From: Thalassotalea sp. PP2-459
GTDB taxonomy: Bacteria > Pseudomonadota > Gammaproteobacteria > Enterobacterales > Alteromonadaceae
Assembly: GCF_001913705.1 (NCBI RefSeq)
Contig: NZ_MKQD01000045.1
Span: forward strand, 1-64,000
Reading direction: 5' to 3'
Length of the DNA: 64,000 bases
Positions 36,035 through 44,433 of the stretch are shown piece by piece. Below the pieces are notes generated by a model, which saw nothing but the letters and a program-made list of their open reading frames with translations, did no database searches and was not told the origin of the DNA. Within the stretch, counting starts at the first letter, position 1. Each line of letters begins with the position of its first letter. The translations under genes and the position numbers were made by a program.

Positions 36035-36523
36035 ATGAAAATAGCCCCTAACAAAGTCGTCATGTTGCATTACGCCGTTTCTGACAGCGAAGATACGCTT
36101 ATTGACAGCTCTTACGATCACCAACCTTTAGCGGTTATCCACGGCACAGGTTATTTGATCCCAGGCCTGGAAGAAGCACTGACAGATCATCAAGCCGGTG
36201 ATAAATTTGAAGTAGAGGTTACAGCAGAAAATGCCTACGGCGAACGTCACGATGGCTTTGTACAAACGGTGCCTAAATCGCTTTTCCAAGGAATTGAAGA
36301 TTTAGATGTTGGTAGCCAATTGCGTGCCACTACAGACGAAGGCGAACAAACAGTTATTGTTGTTGATGTACAAGATGAAGAAATTACTGTGGATGGTAAT
36401 CACCCACTTGCAGGTATTGATTTAAAATTTGATGTTGAAATTATCGAAGTACGAGATGCTACAGCTGAAGAACTTGAACATGGTCATGTTCATGCAGAAG
36501 GCAGTTGTGATCATGAGCATTAA
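36035..36523 (+). CDS. slyD: FKBP-type peptidyl-prolyl isomerase SlyD-like
   Basis: Cytoplasmic prolyl isomerase and chaperone, involved in nickel supply to hydrogenase in E. coli. The 162 residues have an FKBP domain split by an IF (insert-in-flap) domain: HYAVSDSEDTLIDSS, the HGTGYLIPGLEEAL block, ENAYGERHD, and GNHPLAGIDLKFDVEI. The His/Cys-rich tail (HGHVHAEGSCDHEH) is shorter than that of E. coli SlyD (196) but would still bind metal. A good ribosome site lies 5-10 bases upstream (AGGAATT). Confidence 0.93.
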   Translation: MKIAPNKVVMLHYAVSDSEDTLIDSSYDHQPLAVIHGTGYLIPGLEEALTDHQAGDKFEVEVTAENAYGERHDGFVQTVPKSLFQGIEDLDVGSQLRATTDEGEQTVIVVDVQDEEITVDGNHPLAGIDLKFDVEIIEVRDATAEELEHGHVHAEGSCDHEH

Positions 36524-36574
36524 GCCATGCACTATCGCATAATTAACATTTAAATTATGCGTGATTAAAATAAC

Positions 36575-36597
36575 AAGCCCAATTAATTATTGGGCTT
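36575..36597. terminator. Terminator after slyD
   Basis: Arms AAGCCCAA and TTGGGCTT separated by TTAATTA, which can pair further. It lies between slyD (stop 36523) and the convergent DUF4177 gene (stop 36615). There is only a short T-run, so it may serve both directions weakly. Confidence 0.6.
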
Positions 36598-36614
36598 AAT
36601 CAATTACTTATCAC

Positions 36615-36815
36615 TTATGTAGTTAATCGTTTAAAAACAGCAACTGCGGCGATATCAGTGCCAAATACTGATGAGTTCGTATCAAGGCTAACCAGTTCCC
36701 AACCCATTTCACCGTAAGCATTTAACTTATCGTCAAGCAATGACAAATCTAATCTGCCAGAAATAAATTGTTTCTTATCGAATCTCAACGTTTTATATTG
36801 CCATGTTGCTGCCAT
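36615..36815 (-). CDS. DUF4177 family small protein
   Basis: A 66-residue soluble protein matching the DUF4177 pattern: an N-terminal WQYKTLRFD strand, LLDDKLNAYGEMGWELVSLD in the middle (the conserved Leu-Asn-x-x-Gly-x-x-Gly-Trp-Glu core) and a closing AVAVFKRL strand. The function of the family is unknown. The start is 10 bp downstream of the RidA-family gene, so the two are probably co-transcribed. Confidence 0.8.
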   Translation of the reverse strand: MAATWQYKTLRFDKKQFISGRLDLSLLDDKLNAYGEMGWELVSLDTNSSVFGTDIAAVAVFKRLTT

Positions 36816-36825
36816 TTATCACTCC

Positions 36826-37176
36826 TTAATTACATTCCGCTGCAATCACCGATATTTCAACTAATAAAACATCTCGTGCCATTGGTGCTTGCACACATGC
36901 TCTAGCGGGCGCATGACCTGCTGGTACCCAAGCATCCCAAACCTCATTCATTGCAGCAAAATCGTCCATCGTTTTTAAATATATTGTTGCCGAAAGCATA
37001 TGCTCTTTTGAGCTGCCAGCTTGTGCTAATAACGCTTCTACTTTTTCCAGCATCGTCGTTGTTTGACCGGCAATATTATCACTTGCATCTTTACATACTT
37101 GGCCGCACAGATAAATAGTACCGTTATGCTTAACTATCCGGCTCATACGGGCGCCCGTTTCCATTCTTTCAATCAT
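36826..37176 (-). CDS. RidA/YjgF-family protein
   Basis: A 116-residue protein of the RidA superfamily, whose archetype hydrolyses reactive enamine/imine intermediates. YoaB-like features include [17 protein letters not shown] near the N-terminus, [20 protein letters not shown] and [14 protein letters not shown] with the conserved Arg. The usual C-terminal Glu block is replaced by [11 protein letters not shown]. The start at 37176 fits homologues; an ATG at 37206 would add ten residues. It is upstream of the DUF4177 gene. Confidence 0.85.
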   Translation of the reverse strand: MIERMETGARMSRIVKHNGTIYLCGQVCKDASDNIAGQTTTMLEKVEALLAQAGSSKEHMLSATIYLKTMDDFAAMNEVWDAWVPAGHAPARACVQAPMARDVLLVEISVIAAECN

Positions 37177-37464
37177 ATTTATGTAGTTTGTTAACGAAAA
37201 GTGCATGCATCATAATCGTTGTTAGGTTTTGAGCAAATAAAAAAATGCGATGACATATAATTGATCTTCCCTTAGTAATGGGATGGACGTTGTTTACATT
37301 TTCGATAAAATGACTCAATGGTAGCGGAAGATGACACGAGGATTACTAATCATGCCAAGTACCTAAGTTTAAAGCCACTCACATCAAAGTAATGCTGGTG
37401 TAAAACTTAGCGAGCGCCTGAACATTTACTCGATTGAAAGTAAAACCACTCCCAATTGAAAAGG

Positions 37465-37638
37465 TTATTCTTGTTGAGAATCAACGGATGGCTTATTTTT
37501 AGCGATAGTCACAGCCCCTAAAATAGCAAACATTATGGCAACACCATAGAAAGACAACTGATCGCCTAATAACCCTGCAAATAAAAATAAAACGCCACTT
37601 AAGATAAATAAATAACCACTTTTACTTTTTTTAGACAT
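37465..37638 (-). CDS. Small two-helix membrane protein (57 aa)
   Basis: A short gene opening MSKKSKSGYLFILSG. The 57 residues contain two hydrophobic segments (about 9-25 and 29-46) and a polar C-terminus ending DSQQE. The ribosome site AGAGGGATAGGAC precedes the ATG at 37638. It looks like a real small inner-membrane protein. I do not know its family; no partner gene is evident. A 288-bp gap separates its stop from the RidA gene. Confidence 0.65.
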   Translation of the reverse strand: MSKKSKSGYLFILSGVLFLFAGLLGDQLSFYGVAIMFAILGAVTIAKNKPSVDSQQE

Positions 37639-37768
37639 GTCCTATCCCTCTGTAGTTTTGATGTGCTTTTGTTATTATTTATTTCTATAACTACAACATA
37701 GCACTATAACCAGCCAACACTCAATAAAATGTAGATTATTTGCACACAAATGTAGTCTTACAAGCAGC

Positions 37769-38272
37769 TTAACGTTCTTTGCCACTTTTTAATAATGACC
37801 ATAACTCTTCATCAAAGAACTGACCCTTTTTATAAGAAACATGTTTACGCATTCCTTCACAAGTAAAGTTATTCTTAGCTAACACTCGACTAGATGCTTT
37901 GTTCAATGACACCACAGAAACCTGTAGTCGTTGAATATCGGTTGTCGTAAATAGCCATTGGTTAAAATCTTGAACGGCAGTTGTTGCAATGCCCTTTCCC
38001 CAGAATTTTTGAGCAACCCAGTAACCTAACTCTGCACTGCGGTAATATTCAAAGTCTCCTCGTTGTGCTGAAATACAACCGACAAACTCACCTTGATATT
38101 CAATAGCTTTAATAAGATTTGACTGTTGACTGTGGGAAATCCACCACTGTGCATCTTGCTCAGTATAGGGTTGTGGAATTGCACTGGTAATAAATTGTGT
38201 AACATGTGAATTATTTAAATAGTTAACCAATAAGTCACTATCATTTTGTCTAAAAGATCGTAAGGTGATCAT
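37769..38272 (-). CDS. GNAT acetyltransferase, RimJ/RimL-like
   Basis: A 167-residue N-acetyltransferase. MITLRSFRQNDSDLLVNYLN opens the fold, AELGYWVAQKFWGKGIATTA carries the acetyl-CoA-binding Q/R-x-x-G-x-G/A-like motif, and VSLNKASSRVLAKNNFTCEG is the typical RimL-like helix with the buried Asn and Ser. It could acetylate a ribosomal protein N-terminus or a small amine. It is 14 bp downstream of the SIMPL gene and probably in its operon. Confidence 0.85.
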   Translation of the reverse strand: MITLRSFRQNDSDLLVNYLNNSHVTQFITSAIPQPYTEQDAQWWISHSQQSNLIKAIEYQGEFVGCISAQRGDFEYYRSAELGYWVAQKFWGKGIATTAVQDFNQWLFTTTDIQRLQVSVVSLNKASSRVLAKNNFTCEGMRKHVSYKKGQFFDEELWSLLKSGKER

Positions 38273-38286
38273 TAATTATTAAACCA

Positions 38287-39003
38287 TTAATCCGATAAGT
38301 AATATTCAAGAGTAGATACAACGCGTATTCTTTTAATATGAGGGTTGTTTGTATCTCTACTGCTAATACTAAACTGCCCTTGTGAAGCGCGTTTAATTTT
38401 TCCTAATTGACTGTTAGAGTCTAACGCGAACTTTTCTGCCACTTCCCGTGCATTTCTAGTTGCTTCTTCAATCATGTCTGGCTTTATGTCATTTAAACGC
38501 GTAAATAAGTATTCTGTACGAGATTGGTAATTCCCCCCCGTGAACACAATTCCTTGTTTACCGAGCTCTGACAAGGCGCTTTGTAACTGCCGTACTGATT
38601 CTATATTAGTTGAGTAAACCGTCACCGTTTGTATCGCAGTATAGCGAAAAGTCGCCACAGAATTATTTCCATATTGTTGTGCTGATTTATCTGTAATAGC
38701 AGGTGCTGATAAACTCATTTCATTGGCATCGATACCACGTTTAGTTATGAACGTTTTTATTTTTTCGGCATTTTGCTCTATGTCACGATATAAATGTTCA
38801 AGGTTATTATTAGCAACGGCAAATTGAATTGGCCAAATAACAACATCTGCACTCAACTCACGTTCTGCTAAACCTTTTACCTTTACGCTGCGTTCATATT
38901 GCTTATACGTAATTGCAGCAGATGAAAGAAAGTAACCTAAAGTAATTAATCCTATACAAATAAAAACGCCAAGTATAAATGCACCGTTACTATTTTTTTG
39001 CAA
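38287..39003 (-). CDS. SIMPL-domain (DUF541) membrane-anchored protein
   Basis: A 238-residue protein with one N-terminal membrane anchor (about 8-27, GVFICIGLITLGYFLSSAA) and a periplasmic SIMPL domain: VKVKGLAERELSADVVIW, a central helix with DIEQNAEKIKTFI, and a C-terminal EATRNAREVAEKFA helix. The start is probably TTG at 39003, because AAGGA lies 8 bases upstream and the resulting LQKNSNGAF opening suits the anchor. A GTG at 39033 would overlap the preceding gene. The function of SIMPL proteins is poorly known; envelope or oxidative stress links have been proposed. Confidence 0.82.
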   Translation of the reverse strand: MQKNSNGAFILGVFICIGLITLGYFLSSAAITYKQYERSVKVKGLAERELSADVVIWPIQFAVANNNLEHLYRDIEQNAEKIKTFITKRGIDANEMSLSAPAITDKSAQQYGNNSVATFRYTAIQTVTVYSTNIESVRQLQSALSELGKQGIVFTGGNYQSRTEYLFTRLNDIKPDMIEEATRNAREVAEKFALDSNSQLGKIKRASQGQFSISSRDTNNPHIKRIRVVSTLEYYLSD

Positions 39004-39025
39004 AATAAATTCCTTATTAACTATC

Positions 39026-39316
39026 TTAATCACTGAGCTTTACATCACCAGCAATAAACTGCAAACCTTGAATATCAGGTGCTTTACATCGTTGGGCATT
39101 CGGTAACTTAGCTATTTTTTGAAAACTGGCCGTTAAATAAAGCATGGTATGACAGTGTAGGTCTGTCGATTCATATCGATAAAATGCGGCCATTGGTATG
39201 ATACTATTAGCTAATTGATATGTTTTTTCTAATTGATTTTTAAAACGTTCAAGTAGCAAGTCTGCAATATTTGCATCACCTAAATCAACAACATACCAGC
39301 TATCAATACTTGTCAT
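39026..39316 (-). CDS. Hypothetical protein (96 aa)
   Basis: Not recognised. From the ATG at 39316 (with GGA upstream) it encodes 96 residues, opening MTSIDSWYVVDLGDANIADL. The central part has paired helices and two Cys/His-containing stretches (STDLHCHTML and AQRCKAPDIQGL). No signal peptide or membrane helix. It lies between the OsmC-like and SIMPL genes with small gaps (13 bp and 22 bp), so it is probably part of one transcript. An earlier ATG at 39349 would overlap osmC by 20 bp. Confidence 0.65.
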   Translation of the reverse strand: MTSIDSWYVVDLGDANIADLLLERFKNQLEKTYQLANSIIPMAAFYRYESTDLHCHTMLYLTASFQKIAKLPNAQRCKAPDIQGLQFIAGDVKLSD

Positions 39317-39329
39317 TATATTTCCGATA

Positions 39330-39794
39330 TTAACGAGGAATTTCAACAACTATTTCAGTTTTCACGGAGTTTGCGATAAAACACTGTTCATGAGCCAAGT
39401 GATGTAACTTTTCGATAACCTCAGATGAAGGCATGCGTGCACCAGTAAAAACAACATCAGGTACTAACGTAACTCGAGTCATCATCATTTTACCGTCACT
39501 TTCTGCCATTTCACCATGTGCATTATCTTGATAACTAGCAACCACATAGCGTTTTTTCGCTGCCATCGCGAGAAAAAATAACATATGGCAGCTCGACAAT
39601 GACGCAACGAAAGCTTCCTCTGGATCAACATTCTCAGCGACAGAATACGGAAGCGGCACAATATGTGGCGAGGAAGAAGCAGGTACACTCACCCCTCCTT
39701 CAAATGACCAAGTATGGCCACGACTATATTTATTATCGATATAAACTTCATCTGCCTGTTTTTGCCAACTCACCACAGCGCGATATTTCGCCAT
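39330..39794 (-). CDS. OsmC-family peroxidase-like protein
   Basis: A 154-residue OsmC/Ohr superfamily protein, expected to reduce organic hydroperoxides through a reactive Cys pair. The two cysteines are in ASLSSCHMLFFLA (about residue 68) and HEQCFIANSVKTE (about 136), with an N-terminal VSWQKQADEVYID strand. It resembles the YhfA/OsmC-like branch with a WSFEGGVSVPASSSP loop more than classic Ohr. It is first in a leftward cluster with an unknown gene, a SIMPL gene and a GNAT gene. Confidence 0.88.
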   Translation of the reverse strand: MAKYRAVVSWQKQADEVYIDNKYSRGHTWSFEGGVSVPASSSPHIVPLPYSVAENVDPEEAFVASLSSCHMLFFLAMAAKKRYVVASYQDNAHGEMAESDGKMMMTRVTLVPDVVFTGARMPSSEVIEKLHHLAHEQCFIANSVKTEIVVEIPR

Positions 39795-39851
39795 TTACTT
39801 CTCCTAAACATCACAGCTCTTCGCTATTTATAGCGAACTAGCACATAACTA

Positions 39852-40718
39852 CTATAGCTCTGCTAAAGCGATAAACGCTTCGTCATCTTTTAAACTTTCA
39901 AAGTACATTTCCCCCATTAATTCTTCTCTTAAAGGTGGAGATAAATCAATGGCTTGTTTAATGTCTTCTATTGCTTCATTTTTTTGTTCTAGTTTCGCTT
40001 TTGCACAGGCTCGCTGCCAATAGGCAAAGGCATATTCACTGTCAATCTCTAACGCTTGATTCACCAACGATATAGCCCAAGAGTCATCGTTCATATCAAG
40101 TAATATGTCAGCTTTGTAGGTTAATGCTTCTACGTCGTGGGGGCTTAGCTCAAGTATTTGATCATAAATATTCATCTTCTCTTGATCACTTTTCTCTAAA
40201 CCCGCTCGCATCCAAAGTGAATGCACTAAGTTACTATCTGATAACTCTTTTTGTGCAGTAACAATTTGATTAGAACGTTCTTTAATCGTATCTTCCAAAG
40301 CGTTGAGACGTTTCTCATATTCTAAAGTCAACTTTTCTATTCTTTTCGTTGTACTTGACTCCATGTGTACTTTGATATCGTTAATCGACTTCCACCCTAA
40401 TAACACTAAGATAGATGCGGCCGCAGTAATGATATAAAAAATGTTGTTTGTAGTATCAGCGGTATAACGCAGTGCTCGATCAGATGACTCTAGCTTTGCA
40501 TTGGCAACTTTATCGATCATTTCAGCTTTTAATGCTTGTTGTTCTTGGCGCAATGATTTGAGTTCATCAAGCATGTACCGCTCAATAAACGGGCTATAAA
40601 GGGGTTGTTCTAGCTCATTGACTTTTTTATCAATGGTCTCAGCTTGTTGAGCGAACACTGTGCTAGTCAGTAGAAAGCTCAAGATGAATAACTGAACTAA
40701 AATAGGGTGTAAGCGCAT
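39852..40718 (-). CDS. Secreted/anchored coiled-coil TPR protein
   Basis: A 288-residue envelope protein. Signal peptide at 1-23 (ILSFLLTSTVFAQ); a helical region rich in Glu/Lys/Gln (30-85); one transmembrane segment near 93-107 (FYIITAAASILVLLGW); a coiled coil (118-158); then TPR repeats at about 165-285, including AYWQRACAKAKLEQKNEAIEDI. The TPR part would be cytoplasmic if the signal sequence is cleaved and the later helix anchors it. I do not recognise a specific function; it may act as a scaffold. It stands alone between osmC and a GST gene. Confidence 0.75.
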   Translation of the reverse strand: MRLHPILVQLFILSFLLTSTVFAQQAETIDKKVNELEQPLYSPFIERYMLDELKSLRQEQQALKAEMIDKVANAKLESSDRALRYTADTTNNIFYIITAAASILVLLGWKSINDIKVHMESSTTKRIEKLTLEYEKRLNALEDTIKERSNQIVTAQKELSDSNLVHSLWMRAGLEKSDQEKMNIYDQILELSPHDVEALTYKADILLDMNDDSWAISLVNQALEIDSEYAFAYWQRACAKAKLEQKNEAIEDIKQAIDLSPPLREELMGEMYFESLKDDEAFIALAEL

Positions 40719-40869
40719 TGGTATTTATTAGCTCCGTTCAGGTAAATATCAAGATAACAAGGTTTAAACAGTCATATCTTTCAGTTTAACAACGTTTATT
40801 CGCGACTAAACATGGTTTGATAGCCAACATATCAAGGTAATAAATACGTTATTTAACCGTTGGTTTTAA

Positions 40870-41463
40870 TTACATCGCAATATAATTAGGTAAAGACTGA
40901 ATTCGTTTAAGCCACTGTATGATAGCGGGATATCTGTAGAGATCAAACCCTCCTTCATCAGCAACGTGCGTATAGCCATATAGTGCGATGTCAGCAGTGG
41001 TGATTTTATCCCCCGTTATAAATGAGCTTTGCAATAATTGTTGTTCCATTACGGCAAGTGCTTTATGTCCACCTTCTTGTTTAGCAAGATACTCTGCTTT
41101 ACGGTCTGCTGGTAAACCTAGGTATTTTGCAATAAACCTTGCGACTGCAATATAAGGCTCATGACTGTATTGTTCAAAGAACTGCCATTGTTGGATTTTC
41201 GCATATTGATAAGGATCTGATGAAAGTAGTTCACTTCCCGCCGCTAGAAAATTGATGATTGCATTTGATTCAGCAATAAAGCGCCCATCGTCGAGCGCTA
41301 ATAGTGGTATTTTACCCGTAGGGTTTTTATTGAGAAAAGCGGTGGTGTGAGATTCGCCGCTAAGAATATCAACATGAACCCATTGATGCTCAATCGCAAG
41401 CAGTGATAACAGCAACTTCACTTTATAGCAATTACCTGATTGACTGTCTCCGTATACTTTCAC
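40870..41463 (-). CDS. Glutathione S-transferase family protein
   Basis: A 197-residue GST. The N-terminal thioredoxin-like domain has KVYGDSQSGNCYKVKLLLSL, NPTGKIPLLALDDGRFIAESNAI (the cis-Pro and Glu-Ser glutathione-binding motif at about 52-66) and a helical C-terminal domain with ITTADIALYGYTHVA, the N-capping box. It probably conjugates glutathione to electrophiles; the substrate is unknown. It is 29 bp downstream of the serine hydrolase gene on the same strand and may be co-transcribed. Confidence 0.9.
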   Translation of the reverse strand: MKVYGDSQSGNCYKVKLLLSLLAIEHQWVHVDILSGESHTTAFLNKNPTGKIPLLALDDGRFIAESNAIINFLAAGSELLSSDPYQYAKIQQWQFFEQYSHEPYIAVARFIAKYLGLPADRKAEYLAKQEGGHKALAVMEQQLLQSSFITGDKITTADIALYGYTHVADEGGFDLYRYPAIIQWLKRIQSLPNYIAM

Positions 41464-41492
41464 TGCTGGCTCCTTTGTGCTTTTAATATTTA

Positions 41493-43001
41493 TTACAAAA
41501 CTGATATTTTTTCGATCATCTGTTTAGCATTGTCATTACTTGCATCAAATGACAGTGAGGTTTGATAAAATTCAATAGCTTTGTCGTGTTGTTCATTAAG
41601 GTAGTACGCCTCAGCAAGGCTGTCATAGGCGTTTGCAGATGTTGGGTGTATACGGGTATTAAAGGTAAATATGTTAATAGCATCACCTAATCGTTTCGAG
41701 CTAATTAATAAGTAACCTAATGAATTCAGATGACGTTCACTGATGCTTTCACCCTGCTGCTTACGTAACTCTTGCTGCTGTTCTAGCGCCTTAATACCAC
41801 CTTTTTTATATTGTTGAAAAAGTGCATACATTGGGTGTTGCTGTGCAGGTGCAACCGGTTTATCGTAGAGAATATTTAGGATACCTTCCGTCATTGCTGT
41901 CATCGGGGCGCCACCGGCATTATTTAATATGATCACTAAATATTTATCTTCAATCACCCGCGTAATAAAAGCATTAAACCCATTAATACCACCGCCGTGT
42001 TTTACAATAGACTTTGCTTTGCCGAATTTTTCTGCTGGCAGGTGCTCAATCATCCAACCATAGCCATAATTCCGATCACTTGTATCTTCATACATCTTCT
42101 TTTGTATCGGTGTACTTACTACCGTTCCCTCATTAAGGGCATTATCCCACTTTAATAAATCACGCGTTGTTGAATACATTGAACCGGCAGCATAAGGGAT
42201 CGACATATCAAGATAATCGGCATGCTGATAACCTTCTAATAGCTTTTCATAACCTTGCGCTTTATTGGTTAAAATTTCTTGTCCATTATCGTAGCCAGTA
42301 TCATGCATTTTTAATGGCAGTAAAATGTGCTTATCTAACGACTCTGCAAAAGTCTCTCCTGTTACGGCTTCTATGATGGCGCCTAAAATAAAGTAGCCTG
42401 AATTACTATATTGAAACTTACTGCCTGGTTCGAATGCTAAATCATCACTGCAATGCTGCTGAATAAAACTTTCAACCTGATAAGGGTTTCTACTGACTTT
42501 ATTTCTAAAGTTCTCTTTACTGGTATAGCTTGGAATACCAGAAGTATGATTAAGTAATTGATGTATCGTAACTTTGTCAGCAATATCTTTTCGGTAATAC
42601 GTTAAGTATTGGCTGATAGGCGCGTGTAAATCAACGGAACCTTTTTCAACTAACTGCATAATCAGTGTTGCAGTAAACTGCTTTGTTAAAGAGCCAATAC
42701 GAAATTTTGTGTTGGGATCGTTTTTTATCCCCCATTCAAAATTTGCTTTACCAAAACCTTTTTCAAAAATAATCTTGCCATTTTTGGCGACTAGCACACT
42801 GCCATTTAGTTCACGCAATGCATGATAATCACTCATTAAAGCGTTTATTCTCACCGCTTTTTTCTTTAAAGAATCAACGGCTGTTGGCTGAGAAGAGCTT
42901 TCATTTAACAACGCAGATGTTTTAACCGGTTGAGCGTTGATAATACTTAATGGTAGAAAAGAAAACAGTACGACTAAGCGCACAAACGTTAATTTTTTCA
43001 T
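41493..43001 (-). CDS. Serine hydrolase (class C beta-lactamase fold) with C-terminal TPR
   Basis: A 502-residue secreted enzyme. Signal peptide (1-23, LFSFLPLSIINAQ). The beta-lactamase/penicillin-binding fold has Ser104-x-x-Lys107 in RIGSLTKQFT, Tyr198-Ser-Asn200 in FQYSNSGY and His335-Gly-Gly in KHGGGINGF. The C-terminal 100 residues form TPR-like repeats (SANAYDSLAEAYYLNEQHDKA). Such proteins act as esterases, D-peptidases or amidases; true beta-lactamase activity is unlikely to be the main role. It precedes the GST gene by 29 bp. Confidence 0.88.
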   Translation of the reverse strand: MKKLTFVRLVVLFSFLPLSIINAQPVKTSALLNESSSQPTAVDSLKKKAVRINALMSDYHALRELNGSVLVAKNGKIIFEKGFGKANFEWGIKNDPNTKFRIGSLTKQFTATLIMQLVEKGSVDLHAPISQYLTYYRKDIADKVTIHQLLNHTSGIPSYTSKENFRNKVSRNPYQVESFIQQHCSDDLAFEPGSKFQYSNSGYFILGAIIEAVTGETFAESLDKHILLPLKMHDTGYDNGQEILTNKAQGYEKLLEGYQHADYLDMSIPYAAGSMYSTTRDLLKWDNALNEGTVVSTPIQKKMYEDTSDRNYGYGWMIEHLPAEKFGKAKSIVKHGGGINGFNAFITRVIEDKYLVIILNNAGGAPMTAMTEGILNILYDKPVAPAQQHPMYALFQQYKKGGIKALEQQQELRKQQGESISERHLNSLGYLLISSKRLGDAINIFTFNTRIHPTSANAYDSLAEAYYLNEQHDKAIEFYQTSLSFDASNDNAKQMIEKISVL

Positions 43002-43243
43002 CGTTCACATGATCCTTGTTCAATTATTGTTATCGTTATTTATCACAGTATATTCCGTGGCTATTAATCGTTACAGAAACGAGAAATACGAACAATATCG
43101 TAATATTAAACCATATCTTTTGAGCAAGTAACTGTCAAACATTAACCCATTTAACATTAAGCTTAAAAGCAATGTATACAACTCATGAACATTCGCAAAA
43201 AACTGTGCGACGAACTGAAAATGACTTTCGCCATCAACTCACC

Positions 43244-43678
43244 CTAGGCGGTACAAAATGCACTATCAACAACGTTTATCGTTGCAATATCTGCAACTCT
43301 CACTTTGACACATCTCGCATCGATAAGATGTTCTTTTTGAATAAGGGTAAAACTTCCGCGTTCGGCGTTAAATAGAGAGTACTCAAAGGCTTCATCACTT
43401 CCTTCAGTAATAGCGGTAAACAAACCACCAATTAATGCGCCAGCAATTCCGGCAGCAATCATGTCTTCGCTATTACCATCTGATTCATCCAGTATCCCTA
43501 CACCAGCACCAACTAATACACCTGTTCCAACATTAGAAGATAATGTTACCGGTGTAACATCAACCACTGAGGCATAAAATTCTTGAATGAGTTTTTGTTG
43601 CTCCGCTCGATCAACACCTGGTGTTGCACAACCAGACATCATCACAAAAAGCATGCTTAAAAATATATATTTATACAT
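43244..43678 (-). CDS. Glycine-zipper-type lipoprotein
   Basis: A 144-residue lipoprotein. The lipobox is MMSGC, with Cys17 following MYKYIFLSMLFVMMSG. The mature part includes VGTGVLVGAGVGIL and AAGIAGALIGGLFTAITEG, a Gly/Ala-rich stretch that fits a glycine zipper. The end has two Cys (DARCVKVRV and SAFC). It probably sits in the outer membrane or at the periplasmic face. No specific function is recognised. It is isolated between the serine hydrolase and the pilin-like gene. Confidence 0.75.
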   Translation of the reverse strand: MYKYIFLSMLFVMMSGCATPGVDRAEQQKLIQEFYASVVDVTPVTLSSNVGTGVLVGAGVGILDESDGNSEDMIAAGIAGALIGGLFTAITEGSDEAFEYSLFNAERGSFTLIQKEHLIDARCVKVRVADIATINVVDSAFCTA

Positions 43679-43810
43679 AAATAATCTTCATCATAGTTAA
43701 AAGAAATTCAATTATAAGCACGGCTTTATGATGAGTCTGTGTTAAGAAAGTACACGTTTAGTAAAAAAGTGTAAGTAACATTGCCTTTGTTGTAAAATAG
43801 CAAAGGATTA

Positions 43811-43926
43811 GATCTGTTGATCTTTCGTGATTAAACATTTTGTACAATACGTGAGCAATGTCGCATGGTTATTTTATGTAAATTGCGAACAACAATTATA
43901 AAACAAACGCTAAAGTTCAACAGATC
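43811..43926. mobile_element. 116-bp miniature inverted-repeat element
   Basis: Ends 43811-43829 (GATCTGTTGATCTTTCGTG) and 43908-43926 (complement GATCTGTTGAACTTTAGCG) are inverted repeats matching at 16 of 19 positions. The interior is AT-rich and non-coding. The right end directly abuts the stop codon of the pilin gene (43927-43929). No transposase is nearby. The size and ends fit a MITE; no target duplication is obvious. Confidence 0.65.
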
Positions 43927-44433
43927 CTAATTATTAATCACAATATCACCGGTATTTGAATTGTAATTTACGGTAAAATTGGGCATTTTAGTGTAAATAT
44001 ACGTACAGGAATTACCACCATTATACGTTGCTTCAAAATCACTAGAGTCGTTTCCTGCAACTAGTGCATCTTGAGAATCTAATACTGCTCTCCACACATC
44101 CAAACAATCATTTTCACTGTTTAATGTTAAACTTACGCCCCGCGTATCAGCGGGGTAACCGGCACTGTTGACACTTAAGTCGCCACCAGCTAATGGATCA
44201 GAAATAGTGATAAAATCTTGCACTGCTTGGTTATTACCACGGATCAACCAAGCTATATGTACTTGGTTCACACCACTTTTGAAAGAAGCAGCCATACTGG
44301 TAAAAACTGCTTCATCAGCATCTTTTGACAAATCAACAAATTTTGGTGCAGCAGTCGCTGCTAACACACCTAAAATAACGATTACCACCACTAACTCTAT
44401 TAAAGTAAAGCCTTTATTATTTTTATTAATCAC
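43927..44433 (-). CDS. Type IV pilin-like protein, MSHA class
   Basis: A 168-residue pseudopilin or major pilin. The prepilin leader MINKNNKG is cut before GFTLIELVVVIVILGVLAA-type N-terminal helix with Glu5. The head ends with a Cys pair (NDCLDVW and GNSCTYIYT) that would form the D-loop disulfide, and FKSGVNQVHIAW resembles MshA/MshB. No assembly genes (ATPase, secretin, peptidase) lie nearby, so it must use machinery encoded elsewhere. The stop codon sits at the edge of the 116-bp repeat element. Confidence 0.85.
   Translation of the reverse strand: MINKNNKGFTLIELVVVIVILGVLAATAAPKFVDLSKDADEAVFTSMAASFKSGVNQVHIAWLIRGNNQAVQDFITISDPLAGGDLSVNSAGYPADTRGVSLTLNSENDCLDVWRAVLDSQDALVAGNDSSDFEATYNGGNSCTYIYTKMPNFTVNYNSNTGDIVINN

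Noticed and set aside
43172-43375. Plus-strand frame of 67 codons over the lipoprotein gene end
   Set aside because: No ribosome site, low-complexity start, and it overlaps the better supported minus-strand lipoprotein.
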